48,241 nucleotides of DNA from Myxococcaceae bacterium (GCA_016926755.1 JAFGNZ010000026.1:1-48241), one strand, 5' to 3'. Positions 32,192 to 40,930 are shown, numbered from the stretch's first letter. Numbers and translations: made by a program. Notes: generated by a model from the sequence alone, not told the origin.

Positions 32192-33088
32192 TCAGCGATC
32201 TCGCGCGGTGGCCACGTAGATGCCCGCGCCGACGATGAGCATGCCGCCAAAGAGGGTGATCGCGTCAGGCACGTCACCAAACACGACGAACCCGAGCAGC
32301 GTCACCCACAGGATCTGCAGATACCCGAAGGGCGCCAGCACCGACGCGGGCGCGCGCTTGAAGGCATGGATCAGCGCGAAGTTGTGCAGGCTCGCGAGCA
32401 CCCCGACCAGGCACATCATCCCCCACGCGCGCAGGTCCGGTGTCTGCCAGACGAAGGGCAGCACGAACGTCATCACCACCACCCCCACCAGCCCCGAATA
32501 GGCGAACGTGGTGAGCGGCGAGTCGTACTTGCTGATCTGCCGCGTCAACACCTGGTACAGCGCGAACTGCAGGGCGGCCCCGAGCGGCAGAAACATCCCC
32601 CACGAAGCGCCGAACCCCGGGCGGATGATGATCAGCGCGCCCGCGAAGCCGACGAACACCGCGATCCAGCGGTTCAGGCCGACTTTCTCTTTCAGGATCC
32701 AGACCGACAGCGCGGTCACCATGAGCGGGCCCACCCGGCCGATGGAAGTGGCATCCACCTGGCGCATCACCTGGAGCGCCAGGAGGAACACCAGCGAGGA
32801 GCCCATCAGGAACAGCGAGCGGAGGATCTGCAGCCCAGGCCTGCTCGTCTTGAGCGTCTCGCGCAGCCTCGAAGGAGGGATCACGAACGGCGTCACCGCC
32901 ACCTGGAAGAAGTAGCGCCCCCAGATGACCTCGAGGACCGGGTAGGTGTGGGTCAGGTACCTGTTGACGGTGTCGAGCACCGCCATGAACAGCCCGCCCC
33001 CCACGAGGAACAGGATCCCGATCCGGACTTCACGCGCGGCGGCATCCGCCGCCGGTACGGCCACCGCGGGTTGCAGAGGAGTCGTCAT
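32192..33088 (-). CDS. EamA/DMT-family transporter
   Basis: 298 residues with ten predicted transmembrane helices in two EamA repeats (first repeat ending near IGRVGPLMVTALSVWILKEKVGLNRW, second with FALIHAFKRAPASVLAPFGYLQILW and a closing GGMLIVGAGIYVA). Family members are mostly exporters of amino acids and small metabolites at the inner membrane. It starts 3 bp after the stop of the aminotransferase gene, so it is translationally linked, and it would naturally export the amino-acid product of the island. Confidence 0.88.
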   Translation of the reverse strand: MTTPLQPAVAVPAADAAAREVRIGILFLVGGGLFMAVLDTVNRYLTHTYPVLEVIWGRYFFQVAVTPFVIPPSRLRETLKTSRPGLQILRSLFLMGSSLVFLLALQVMRQVDATSIGRVGPLMVTALSVWILKEKVGLNRWIAVFVGFAGALIIIRPGFGASWGMFLPLGAALQFALYQVLTRQISKYDSPLTTFAYSGLVGVVVMTFVLPFVWQTPDLRAWGMMCLVGVLASLHNFALIHAFKRAPASVLAPFGYLQILWVTLLGFVVFGDVPDAITLFGGMLIVGAGIYVATARDR

Positions 33089-33091
33089 GGC

Positions 33092-34033
33092 TCACCAGAC
33101 CGGCGTTCTCCACTCCGCGCCCTTGTCGCCGCCGCCGCGGACAAGGCTATTGTAGCCGCGATCCAGCATCTGCGTGACACGGCCGATCTTCCCCTCCCCC
33201 ACCGGGAACCGATCGACCTCGATGATGGGCCACAGCTCGCGGCCGGTGCCCATGAAGAACATCTCGTCGGCGGTGTAGAGCTCGCTGCGGTCCACCGCGC
33301 GCTCCTGCACCTTCACGTCCGCGAGCTCCGGGGCCATCCGCAGGAACGTGTCGCGGGTGATCCCCTCCAGCACGCCGCTGCCGAGATCCGGGGTGATGAG
33401 CGTGTTGTCCCGCACCATCCCGAAGCACGCGGCGGGCCCCTCGGTCACCTTGCCGTGCTCATTGAGCAGGAGCGCCCAGTCATAACCGTTGAGCCTCGCC
33501 TCCATCTCGGCCATGCGGCCGTTGTGGTAATTCGCGAAGGCCTTGATCCGCGGCGGCGCGACGGCCTCGTTCACCCGCTTCCACGAGCTCACGCACACCT
33601 TGCACCCATCGCCGGAGAGCAGGCGTGTCTGGAAGGGCCAGGTGGTGATCAGGACCTCGACTGGCGCGTTCACCGGCGCCATCACCTTCTTGATGGACGT
33701 CTTCGTGATGATCCACGGCCGGATATAGGTGTCCTCGCGGCACTCGTTCGCGCGCAGCGTCTCCACCACGGCACGGGACAGCTCCTCGATCGAGTACGGC
33801 TGAGAGAGGCGCACCAGCTTGATGGAGCGGAAGAAGCGCTCGAGGTGCTCCTTGAGCCGGAACACATGGAGCTGCTTCTGCTCCGGATTCCAGTACGCCT
33901 TGATGCCCTCGAACACCGAAGAGACGGAGGCATGGCCCACCAGCGTCGCGTGCACGGTCGCCTCGGCCCAGGGGACGAGCCTGCCGTCACGCCACACGTA
34001 ATTGCCGAACGTGTCCTCTCCAGAACCGGCCAT
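33092..34033 (-). CDS. Branched-chain-type aminotransferase (class IV PLP enzyme)
   Basis: 313 residues. Fold-type IV landmarks: VHATLVGHASVSSVFEGIKAYW, FRLKEHLERFFRSIKL, YIRPWI, the PLP Lys in RIKAFANYHNG, LNEHGKVTEGPAACFGMVRDNTL and ITRDTFLRMA. This is the length and motif set of IlvE-type transaminases, which convert 2-oxo acids and glutamate to L-amino acids. Usual class IV sequences have KA.GNY.N; here the position after the Lys reads KAFANY. It lies 84 bp downstream of the aconitase-like gene, so it probably aminates the 2-oxo acid made by chain elongation. Confidence 0.88.
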   Translation of the reverse strand: MAGSGEDTFGNYVWRDGRLVPWAEATVHATLVGHASVSSVFEGIKAYWNPEQKQLHVFRLKEHLERFFRSIKLVRLSQPYSIEELSRAVVETLRANECREDTYIRPWIITKTSIKKVMAPVNAPVEVLITTWPFQTRLLSGDGCKVCVSSWKRVNEAVAPPRIKAFANYHNGRMAEMEARLNGYDWALLLNEHGKVTEGPAACFGMVRDNTLITPDLGSGVLEGITRDTFLRMAPELADVKVQERAVDRSELYTADEMFFMGTGRELWPIIEVDRFPVGEGKIGRVTQMLDRGYNSLVRGGGDKGAEWRTPVW

Positions 34034-34117
34034 GAGTCTCTCCAGGAGTGTGCCCCCTCGGGTTATAGCCCGGCACGATCGCGCCCTCCAGCGAGCCGAG
34101 GCCTCCCCGCCGGTCGC

Positions 34118-36835
34118 TCAGGGGGCCGTCGCGAGCAGCCGCCGCGCGATCATCGGCAGCACGCCGCCATGCCGCAGGTAGTCGAGCTCCGCCTCGGACT
34201 CCACCCGCGCCACCATGCCGAACGTGCGCTCCCGCCCGTCATCTCCTCGCGCGCGCACCTCGACTCGGCCACGCGCCTCGAGCGAGCCGCCGTCCACGAG
34301 GACGTCGAAGCGCTCGAGCCCGCTGAGCCCGAGCGCCGCCGCCGAATCCCCCGGGAGGAACTGCAGCGGCAGGACGCCCATCGCGACGAGGTTCGCGCGG
34401 TGGATGCGCTCAAAGCTCTCCGCGAGCACGGCGCGGATCCCCAGCAGCCTCGGCCCCTTGGCCGCCCAGTCCCGGGACGAGCCGGTGCCATACTCGCGCC
34501 CCGCGAGGACGACGAGGGGGGTTGCTTCGCGCGCGTACCGCTCGCTCGCCTCGAAGATCGACATCCGCTCGGAGGAAGGCAGGTGCAGGGTGACGCCGCC
34601 CTCGACTCCCGGCACGAGCTGGTTGCGCAGGCGCGCGCTCACGAAGATGCCGCGCATCGACACCTCGTGGCTCCCGCGCCGAGAGGCGTACGTGTTGAAC
34701 TCCGCCTGCCGCACGCCGCGCGCGGTGAGCAGCCGCCCGGCCGCGCTGTCGAGCGGAATCTCTCCAGCGGGGGCGATGTGGTCCGTCGTGATCGAGTCCC
34801 CCAGCCTCACCAGGACACGCGCGCCGAGGATGGGCGACAGCGCGGCCGGCTGGCGCGAGAGCTCGGCGAAGAACGGGGGCTCCTGCACGAACGTGGAGCC
34901 CGGCTCCCAGGGGAACAGCAGCTCGGCCCCCGCGCCGAGCTCACGCCACTCGGGGGAGCCGTCGAAGGCATCGCGGTACGCCTCCTCGAACACCTCGGGC
35001 GTGACGGCGCTGCGCACCCGCTCGGCGAGCTCCTCGGGTGTCGGCCACAAATCTCGGAGGAACACGGGGCGACCGTCAATGCCGGTCCCGAGGGGCTCCG
35101 CCTCCGGATCGAAGTCGATGCGCCCGGCGATCGCCAGCGCGACCACGAGGGGCGGCGAGGCAAGATAGTTGGCCCGCACCAGGGGGTGGATGCGCGCCTC
35201 GAAGTTGCGGTTCCCGGAGAGCACCGCCGCGACGACCAGCCGCTCCGCCGAGATGGCCCGGGCGACCGCCTCCTCCAGCGGGCCGCTGTTCCCGATGCAC
35301 GAGGTGCACCCGTAGCCGATGACGTGAAACCCCAGCGCCTCGAGGTGTGACAGCAGCCCTGCTTTCTTCAGATACCCGGAGACGGCGCGAGAGCCGGGCC
35401 CCAGGCTTGTCTTCACGTGCGCCGGAACCTGGAGGCCGCGCGCCACCGCGCGGCGCGCCACGAGGCCCGCGGCGATCATCACCGCGGGGTTCGACGTGTT
35501 GGTGCAGCTCGTCAGCGCCGCCAGCACGATCGCGCCGTGCCCGAGGAGGGAGGTGCGCCCGCCGATGGTGAGCTCTACCTGGCGATCCCGCCGCGCCTCG
35601 GGGACCTCGAACCCGTCCTCCTTGACCGGAGCGGAGAGCCCACTCAGGAAGCGCGGCTTCACCTCTCCCAGGGACATGCGATCTTGTGGCCGCCTCGGTC
35701 CAGCCACGCTCGGCTCGATGCGCGAGAGCTCCACCGTGAGGAGCTCGCTGAACACCGGCTCAGGAGCCCCCTCTTCTCGGAACAGCCCCTGCTCGCGCGC
35801 GTACCGCTCCAGCAGCGCCACGTCCCGCCCCGGGCGCCCCGTGCGACGGAGGTAGTCGAGCGCCTCATGATCGAGCGGAAAGACACCGACGGTCGCGCCG
35901 TACTCGGGTGCCATGTTGGCGACCGTCGAGCGCTCGTTCAAAGCGAGCGTCGACACGCCCGGCCCGAAGTACTCCACGAACGCATCCACCACACCGTGGC
36001 GCCGGAGGAGCTCGGTCACGGTCAGGGCCAGATCCGTCGCCGTCGCGCCCGGTGCCAGCGAGCCCTCGAGCTTCACCCCGACGACGCGCGGGAGGCGGAA
36101 GTACAGCGGCTGCCCAAGCATCGCCGCCTCCACCTCGATGCCCCCCACGCCCCAGCCGAGGATCCCGAGCGCGTTGATCATCGGCGTGTGCGAGTCCGCG
36201 CCAAGCACCGAGTCGAGGTACGCGAACTCCCCGTGCTCGTCCCGGCCGACGAGGATGCCGTACGCGAGAAACTCGAGGTTCACCTGGTGGACGATGCCCC
36301 GGCCGGGCGGCACCGCGCGGAAGTTCCGCATCGACCGCTGCGCCCAGCGGATGAACTCGTACCGCTCGCGGTTGCGGCGCATCTCCAGCTCGGCATTCCG
36401 CTCCGCCGCGTCGGGGCGCCCGTGCACGTCCACGTGGATGGAGTGGTCGACGACGAGATCGACCGGGACCAGCGGGTTCACGCGCGCCGCGTCGCCGCCC
36501 GCGCGGTGCACGGCCGCCCGCATCGCGGCCAGATCCGCCAGGATCGCGCAGCCCGTGTAGTCTGGCATCACCACGCGGGCCGGAAGGAACGGCACCTCGA
36601 GCTCGGCGGGCTTCGGCGTCCACCCGGCGATCCTCGCCACCTCCTCCTCGGAGATCGCGGAGGCGCCGCACTGGCGGAGCGCGGACTCGAGCAGGAGCTT
36701 GATGGAGATGGGCAGCCGGTGGAGCGCCCTCGCCACCCCCGCCCTCTCCAGCACGTCGAGGCGAAAGAGCCCCACGCGCTCGCCCGACACCTCGATCCTG
36801 CCTCGTGTCCCGAATGGATTTCGAGCCTCTGGCAT
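34118..36835 (-). CDS. Aconitase-A-like hydro-lyase
   Basis: 905 residues from ATG at 36835, which has GGGAG upstream; a GTG at 36850 is also possible. The full AcnA/IRP-type layout is present: PPGRGIVHQVNLEFLA, LGILGWGVGGIEVEAAMLGQP, cluster Cys444 in TSCTNTSNP, Cys510 and Cys513 in GCTSCIGNSGPL, and the swivel domain with REYGTGSSRDWAAKG. The [4Fe-4S] cluster ligands are complete. Several positions conserved in true aconitases differ: GADSHTPM for GTDSHTTM and ASRRGSHEV for GSRRGNHEV. That fits an isomerase for a modified substrate (2-alkyl or homocitrate-type) rather than the citric-acid-cycle enzyme; phosphonate pathways use such paralogues. It heads the run with the aminotransferase, exporter and reductase. 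Confidence 0.88.
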   Translation of the reverse strand: MPEARNPFGTRGRIEVSGERVGLFRLDVLERAGVARALHRLPISIKLLLESALRQCGASAISEEEVARIAGWTPKPAELEVPFLPARVVMPDYTGCAILADLAAMRAAVHRAGGDAARVNPLVPVDLVVDHSIHVDVHGRPDAAERNAELEMRRNRERYEFIRWAQRSMRNFRAVPPGRGIVHQVNLEFLAYGILVGRDEHGEFAYLDSVLGADSHTPMINALGILGWGVGGIEVEAAMLGQPLYFRLPRVVGVKLEGSLAPGATATDLALTVTELLRRHGVVDAFVEYFGPGVSTLALNERSTVANMAPEYGATVGVFPLDHEALDYLRRTGRPGRDVALLERYAREQGLFREEGAPEPVFSELLTVELSRIEPSVAGPRRPQDRMSLGEVKPRFLSGLSAPVKEDGFEVPEARRDRQVELTIGGRTSLLGHGAIVLAALTSCTNTSNPAVMIAAGLVARRAVARGLQVPAHVKTSLGPGSRAVSGYLKKAGLLSHLEALGFHVIGYGCTSCIGNSGPLEEAVARAISAERLVVAAVLSGNRNFEARIHPLVRANYLASPPLVVALAIAGRIDFDPEAEPLGTGIDGRPVFLRDLWPTPEELAERVRSAVTPEVFEEAYRDAFDGSPEWRELGAGAELLFPWEPGSTFVQEPPFFAELSRQPAALSPILGARVLVRLGDSITTDHIAPAGEIPLDSAAGRLLTARGVRQAEFNTYASRRGSHEVSMRGIFVSARLRNQLVPGVEGGVTLHLPSSERMSIFEASERYAREATPLVVLAGREYGTGSSRDWAAKGPRLLGIRAVLAESFERIHRANLVAMGVLPLQFLPGDSAAALGLSGLERFDVLVDGGSLEARGRVEVRARGDDGRERTFGMVARVESEAELDYLRHGGVLPMIARRLLATAP

Positions 36836-36901
36836 CCAGCGCTCCCACACCCGGGCACCGCCGGGGAGCCCCGAATATTAGGGGCTCGGCTCTCTTCTTC
36901 G

Positions 36902-36945
36902 AAAGGGGTGCCCAGACGGTCGCTTGCTCGGGGATACGCCCCTTT
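36902..36945. promoter_or_regulatory. Inverted repeat in the aconitase/aminotransferase divergent region
   Basis: AAAGGGG (36902-36908) and CCCCTTT (36939-36945) form a 7-bp inverted repeat with a 30-nt spacer inside the 145-bp divergent region. It could bind a dimeric regulator; evidence is limited to symmetry and position. Confidence 0.25.
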
Positions 36946-36980
36946 GGTTGGATCGGGCTTCCCCCAGCTCCGAGGATTGA

Positions 36981-38138
36981 ATGGCTGCCGGCGCCCCGCT
37001 CAAGAGATACCTCCTCACCGCAGGCCCTACCCCTGTACCCGAGCGCGTGTCGCTCGCCATGGCGCAGCCGATGATCTTCCACCGCTCCGAGGCGTTCGCG
37101 GCGGTGTTCAAGGAGGCGCTCGAAGGCCTCCAGTGGGTCTTCCGGACCACCCAGCCCGTCATCTGCATCAGCGGCAGCGGCACGGCCGGGATGGAGGCGG
37201 CGGTCACCAACTTCCACTCTCCCGGCGACAAGGTGATCTGCCTGCGCGGCGGAAGGTTCGGCGAGCGGTGGGCGGAGCTCTGCCAGGCCTACGGCCTCAC
37301 CGTCGTTCCGGTCGATGTGGAGTGGGGGCGGCCCATGGACGTGGCCGCCTTGAAGGCCGTGCTGGAGCAGACCCCGGACGCACGCTCCGTGTTCGCCACC
37401 GCCTCCGAGTCCTCCACCGGCGTCGCGCATCCGATCCGGGAGATCGCGGCGCTCTGCTCGGGACGGGACACGCTGTGCATCGTGGACGCGATCAGCGCGC
37501 TCGGGGCGTTCGACGTCCCACAGGATGAGTGGGGCATCGACGTGCTGGTGGGCAGCTCCCAGAAGGCGCTGATGCTGCCCCCGGGCCTCGCCTTCGTCGG
37601 CGTGTCGCAGAAGGGCTGGGCGCGCGCGAGGACAGCGAAGCTGCCGCGCTTCTACCTGGATCTCGCCCGCATGCTGAAGAGCCAGGAGAAGAACGAATCG
37701 ACGTGGACTCCAGCGGTGTCCCTCATCGTTGGCCTGCGCGAGTCGATCCGGATGATGCGCGAAGAGGGCCTGGAGGCGATCTTCGCCCGCCACCGGCAGC
37801 TGGCCGAGGCGACCCGGCGCGCGTGCATGGGGCTCGGGTGTGAGCTCTTCGCCACGGACGCGCCCTCGCCGGCGGTGACCTCCGTGCGCGTCCCGGGCGG
37901 GCTCGATGGCAGCAAGCTCGTCCAGCGCCTGCGGGGGCGCTGGGGCATCACCATCTCGGGTGGTCAGGAGAAGCTGAAGGGGAAGATCTTCCGAGTGGCG
38001 CACATGGGGTACTTCGGACCGTTCGACATCATCACCGCTGTCAGTGGCCTTGAGATGGTGCTGGCCGAGCTCGGGCACACGTTCGAGCTCGGGGCCGGCG
38101 TCCAGGCCGCGCAGCGGGTGCTCGGAAGCGTCGAATGA
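36981..38138 (+). CDS. Class V aminotransferase (alanine-glyoxylate/serine-pyruvate type)
   Basis: 385 residues. Fold-type I, class V landmarks: LLTAGPTPVPERV at the N terminus, SGSGTAGMEAAVTN, the cofactor Asp169 in LCIVDAISALG, the PLP Lys195 in GSSQKALMLPPGL, and FRVAHMGYFGPFD at the end. Relatives are alanine-glyoxylate, serine-pyruvate, 2-aminoethylphosphonate and archaeal-type phosphoserine aminotransferases. Its stop overlaps the start of the cysteine-synthase-like gene by 4 bp (ATGA), so the two act together. With the SerA-like dehydrogenase nearby it could make O-phosphoserine from phosphohydroxypyruvate; the aminoethylphosphonate alternative has no support because no PEP mutase is visible. 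Confidence 0.88.
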   Translation: MAAGAPLKRYLLTAGPTPVPERVSLAMAQPMIFHRSEAFAAVFKEALEGLQWVFRTTQPVICISGSGTAGMEAAVTNFHSPGDKVICLRGGRFGERWAELCQAYGLTVVPVDVEWGRPMDVAALKAVLEQTPDARSVFATASESSTGVAHPIREIAALCSGRDTLCIVDAISALGAFDVPQDEWGIDVLVGSSQKALMLPPGLAFVGVSQKGWARARTAKLPRFYLDLARMLKSQEKNESTWTPAVSLIVGLRESIRMMREEGLEAIFARHRQLAEATRRACMGLGCELFATDAPSPAVTSVRVPGGLDGSKLVQRLRGRWGITISGGQEKLKGKIFRVAHMGYFGPFDIITAVSGLEMVLAELGHTFELGAGVQAAQRVLGSVE

Positions 38139-39136
38139 GCCAGCCGTTCCTCGCCCCCGCTCGCGCCGAGGCGCTCCGCCGCCGCGTCGAGCAGCTCCGA
38201 GAGGAGCACGCCGGCTCGGTGGTGAGCGCCATTGGCGATACCGCCCTCGCGCCGCTCTCGCGCCTGGCGCCCAAGGGCTCGGCGCCGCTGTGCGCCAAGC
38301 TGGAAGGGCAGAACCCCGCCGGCTCCTCGAAGGACCGGGTCGCGCTGTATCTGATCGCGGATGCGCTCGAGCGTGGAGTGCTCACGAAGGACACCGTCCT
38401 CGTCGAGGCATCCTCCGGGAACACAGGCATCTCGCTCGCCATGATTGGGGCACGGCTCGGGCTCCGTGTCCTCATCACCATCGCCGAAAACGCCTCCATC
38501 GAGCGCTACAAGCTCATGAATGCCTTCGGCGCGGAGCTGGTCTTCACCCCGGGTGACCAGGGCACCTCGGGCGCCATCCAGAAAGCACGGGAGCTGGCTC
38601 AGCGGCCCGGCCACCTCTGGTTGGCGCAGCACTTCAATGAGGTGAACTCGTTCGCGCACTACGAGACCACCGGAGTCGAGCTCATCCGCCAGGCGCGCGC
38701 GCTGGGGTTCGAGCGCATCGACGCATTCGTCGCTCCGTCGGGGACGACGGGCACGCTGATGGGGGTCTCCGCGCGACTCAAGGAGGCCTTCCCGGAGGTG
38801 CGCATCGTCGCCGTCTGGCCGAAGGACCGCATCATGGGCATCCGCAAGCCAGAGGGAGACGACCGGCCCGGCATCTACGACGCGGCGCGCCTCGACGACA
38901 TCATCGAGGTGCGGCTCGAGCAGGCCATGGACTGCGTCCGGCTCGTCGCCCGCACGGAGGGGATGCTGCTGGGCCCCTCGGGAGGCGCCGCCATCTGCGG
39001 GGCCATGCAGGTGGTGGAGCGGCTCGAGTCAGCTCGGAGCGGCTGCGTGGCGGTGTTCCTCCCCGACTGGGGCGAGCGGTACCTGTCGCTGCCGATGTAC
39101 CAGCCGCCGAAGGCCCCCACCCCGCCCGCGAGCTGA
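38135..39136 (+). CDS. Cysteine-synthase-like PLP enzyme (CysM/SbnA family)
   Basis: 333 residues. Landmarks: NPAGSSKDRVA with the PLP Lys66, the SGNTG loop in ASSGNTGISLA, PSGTTGTLMGVSARLKE, GPSGGAAI and the end LPDWGERYLSLPMYQ. The family catalyses beta-replacement on O-acetyl- or O-phosphoserine, adding sulfide, cyanide, amines or sulfite. CysM-type enzymes of actinobacteria and archaea, and SbnA of staphyloferrin B synthesis, use O-phosphoserine. Because the gene overlaps a class V aminotransferase and lies beside a SerA-like dehydrogenase, O-phosphoserine is the likely substrate here. The nucleophile, and so the amino acid formed (Cys, diaminopropionate-type or cysteate), is not known. 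It converges on the HAD gene with a 4-bp gap. Confidence 0.87.
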   Translation: MSQPFLAPARAEALRRRVEQLREEHAGSVVSAIGDTALAPLSRLAPKGSAPLCAKLEGQNPAGSSKDRVALYLIADALERGVLTKDTVLVEASSGNTGISLAMIGARLGLRVLITIAENASIERYKLMNAFGAELVFTPGDQGTSGAIQKARELAQRPGHLWLAQHFNEVNSFAHYETTGVELIRQARALGFERIDAFVAPSGTTGTLMGVSARLKEAFPEVRIVAVWPKDRIMGIRKPEGDDRPGIYDAARLDDIIEVRLEQAMDCVRLVARTEGMLLGPSGGAAICGAMQVVERLESARSGCVAVFLPDWGERYLSLPMYQPPKAPTPPAS

Positions 39137-39140
39137 GGGC

Positions 39141-39830
39141 TCACCGCGCCGGCGCGGGCACGGTCCCCTCGGCCAACAACCGCGCGAGCTCCTCGACGGA
39201 GCCAACGGACCACGTCCCTCGCGCGGCAGCTCGCTCGCCGCCGCTTCCCCAGCGCACGATGCAGGAGGGGATCCGCGCCGCCGCGGCAGCGTCCACGTCC
39301 GACTCCGTGTCGCCGACGAGGATCGCGTGTGTCGCTGGCTCCCCGAGCTTCTGGAGCGCCTCCCGCACGGGCCACGGATCCGGCTTCAACCGCGCGCCGG
39401 GATCGTCCCCCGCGACCAGCGCGTTGAAGCATCCCTCCAAGCCCGTGGTGGCGAGGATCTTCTCCGTGTACCGGCGCGCCTTGTTCGTGAGGAGGGCGCG
39501 CCGGACTCCAGGCGCGCGCAGCACGTCGATGATGCCGGGCACCAGCGCGATCTCCACCGCGCAGGTCCGCCAGTACACCTCGTGGTACAGCGCCACCGCG
39601 CGCGAGAGCAGCTCCGGCTCTGGCGCGGAGCCGCGGGCGCGCGTGAGCACGCTCTCCACCAGCGCGTCGATGCCGCGGCCCGTGAGCCGCCGCACCTCCG
39701 CCGCCGGGAGCTGCTCGAGCCCGAACCTGTCGAGCACCTCGGACACGGCGGCGAGGATGCCCGCATGCGTGTCCGCGAGCGTGCCGTCGAGATCGAACAG
39801 GACGGGTTGGAAGCCGGGCATGGGGGACAC
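39141..39830 (-). CDS. HAD-family phosphatase (phosphoglycolate-phosphatase-like)
   Basis: 229 residues. All four HAD motifs are present: FDLDGTLADT (motif I with both Asp), LLTNKAR (motif II), KPDPWPV (motif III Lys) and GDTESDVDAA (motif IV). The all-helical cap between motif I and II places it in subfamily IA with Gph. The GTG start directly follows the TGA of the SerA-like gene, so translation is coupled; ATG at 39821 is an alternative. It could remove phosphate from a phosphorylated hydroxy or amino acid such as O-phosphoserine, or recycle phosphoglycolate. Coupling to SerA favours the former. Confidence 0.87.
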   Translation of the reverse strand: MSPMPGFQPVLFDLDGTLADTHAGILAAVSEVLDRFGLEQLPAAEVRRLTGRGIDALVESVLTRARGSAPEPELLSRAVALYHEVYWRTCAVEIALVPGIIDVLRAPGVRRALLTNKARRYTEKILATTGLEGCFNALVAGDDPGARLKPDPWPVREALQKLGEPATHAILVGDTESDVDAAAAARIPSCIVRWGSGGERAAARGTWSVGSVEELARLLAEGTVPAPAR

Positions 39831-40832
39831 TCAGCCCCTGGGGCGCGCGCCGGGGTGCCGTAGCTCCTTCGGAGCGCCGATCAGGTTCCGGCCCCGCCCC
39901 TCCTTCAGGAACTCGATCATCTGGTCCGCGAGCGAGAGCGAGACACGCCGCTCCGCTTCGACGGTGGAGGCGCCGAGGTGCGGGCTCAGGATCAGCCGGT
40001 CCAGGCCGCGCAGCGGGCTCTCCGCGGGGAGGGGCTCCTCCTCGAAGACATCCAGCGCCGCGCCCGCCAGGTGACCGGAGCGCAGGGCCTCCACGAGCGC
40101 GGCCTGCTCCACCACCCAGCCGCGTGAGGTGTTCACCAGCCACGAGCCCTTGCGCATCAGCCCGAGCTCGCGCTGGCCGACGAGGCCTTTCAGCGCCGGG
40201 GACGCGCTCACGTGGCAGGTGACGATGTCGGACTCGCGGAACAGCTCGTCGAACCCGACGGGGCGGTGCCCGAGGTTGAAGGCCATCTCCGGTGGCACGT
40301 AGGGATCGTGCACCAGCACGCGCATCTGGAGCGCGCGTGCGCGGTCCGCCACCACCCGGCCCACGTTGCCGAAGCCGAGCACTCCCACGCGCTTGTCGAA
40401 CGCCTCGTTGGCGAGGAACGAGCGCCGATCCCACTTGCCCGCGCGCATCGAGCGATCCGCCTGCGGGATCTGGTGCAGCATGGACAGCAGCAGGGCGAGG
40501 GTGCGCTCCGCGGTGGTGATCGCGCTGGCCCCGGGCGTGTTCATCACCGCGACGCCGAGCCGCTCGCAGGCGGAGATGTCGATGTTCTCGTAGCCCACGC
40601 CCGCACGGCCCACGAGCCAGAGCGAAGGCGCCTTCTCGAGCAGCGAGGCGGTCACCTGCGTCTGGCTGCGGACGACCAGCGCGCGTGCGCCCTCGAGCCG
40701 CGCCGCGAGCGCCTCCTCGGCGGCGGCCGGGTCCGCTCCGGCGGGGACGGAGTGCTCATGCACTTCGAGGCCCGCCGCGGAGAGCCGCTCCAGCGCCTCC
40801 CGTGAGAACCGATCAGCGACGACAAGCTTCAT
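39831..40832 (-). CDS. D-2-hydroxyacid dehydrogenase, 3-phosphoglycerate-dehydrogenase-like
   Basis: 333 residues, the short form without C-terminal ACT or regulatory domains. Landmarks: VVRSQTQVT, GRAGVGYENIDISA, the Rossmann motif VLGFGNVGRVVADRA, VNTSRGWVVEQAALVEAL with the substrate Arg, AALDVFEEEPLP and the catalytic His in LSPHLGAST. It oxidises or reduces a D-2-hydroxy acid with NAD. With the HAD phosphatase and class V aminotransferase it could form a phosphorylated-serine route; the genome's housekeeping SerA may be elsewhere. The Trp in SRGWVVE replaces the usual Gly, a small departure from standard SerA. Confidence 0.87.
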   Translation of the reverse strand: MKLVVADRFSREALERLSAAGLEVHEHSVPAGADPAAAEEALAARLEGARALVVRSQTQVTASLLEKAPSLWLVGRAGVGYENIDISACERLGVAVMNTPGASAITTAERTLALLLSMLHQIPQADRSMRAGKWDRRSFLANEAFDKRVGVLGFGNVGRVVADRARALQMRVLVHDPYVPPEMAFNLGHRPVGFDELFRESDIVTCHVSASPALKGLVGQRELGLMRKGSWLVNTSRGWVVEQAALVEALRSGHLAGAALDVFEEEPLPAESPLRGLDRLILSPHLGASTVEAERRVSLSLADQMIEFLKEGRGRNLIGAPKELRHPGARPRG

Positions 40833-40911
40833 GGCACTATTGTCGCCGGTCGCCGCTGTCGCGCCAAGCCTCGCGCGGACAAGATCCTCTCCGGAAAGGG
40901 ACTCAGGCCGC

Positions 40912-40930
40912 CGAGGCGTTGGACGCCTCG
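40912..40930. terminator. Small hairpin between the SerA-like gene and the two-gene unit
   Basis: CGAGGCG pairs perfectly with CGCCTCG around TTGGA. It lies 133 bp past the end of the minus-strand two-gene unit and upstream of the SerA-like start. There is no U-tract; it may terminate transcription from the two-gene unit. The rest of the 230-bp gap shows nothing clear. Confidence 0.4.

Noticed and set aside
32174-35350. 1058-codon plus-strand frame across the reductase, EamA, aminotransferase and aconitase genes
   Set aside because: It crosses four well-supported minus-strand genes and has His/Arg/Glu-rich shadow composition.
25491-40832. Phosphonate or phosphinate natural-product cluster
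   Set aside because: The synthase, aconitase and class V aminotransferase recall such clusters, but no PEP mutase or phosphonopyruvate decarboxylase is visible in the window.
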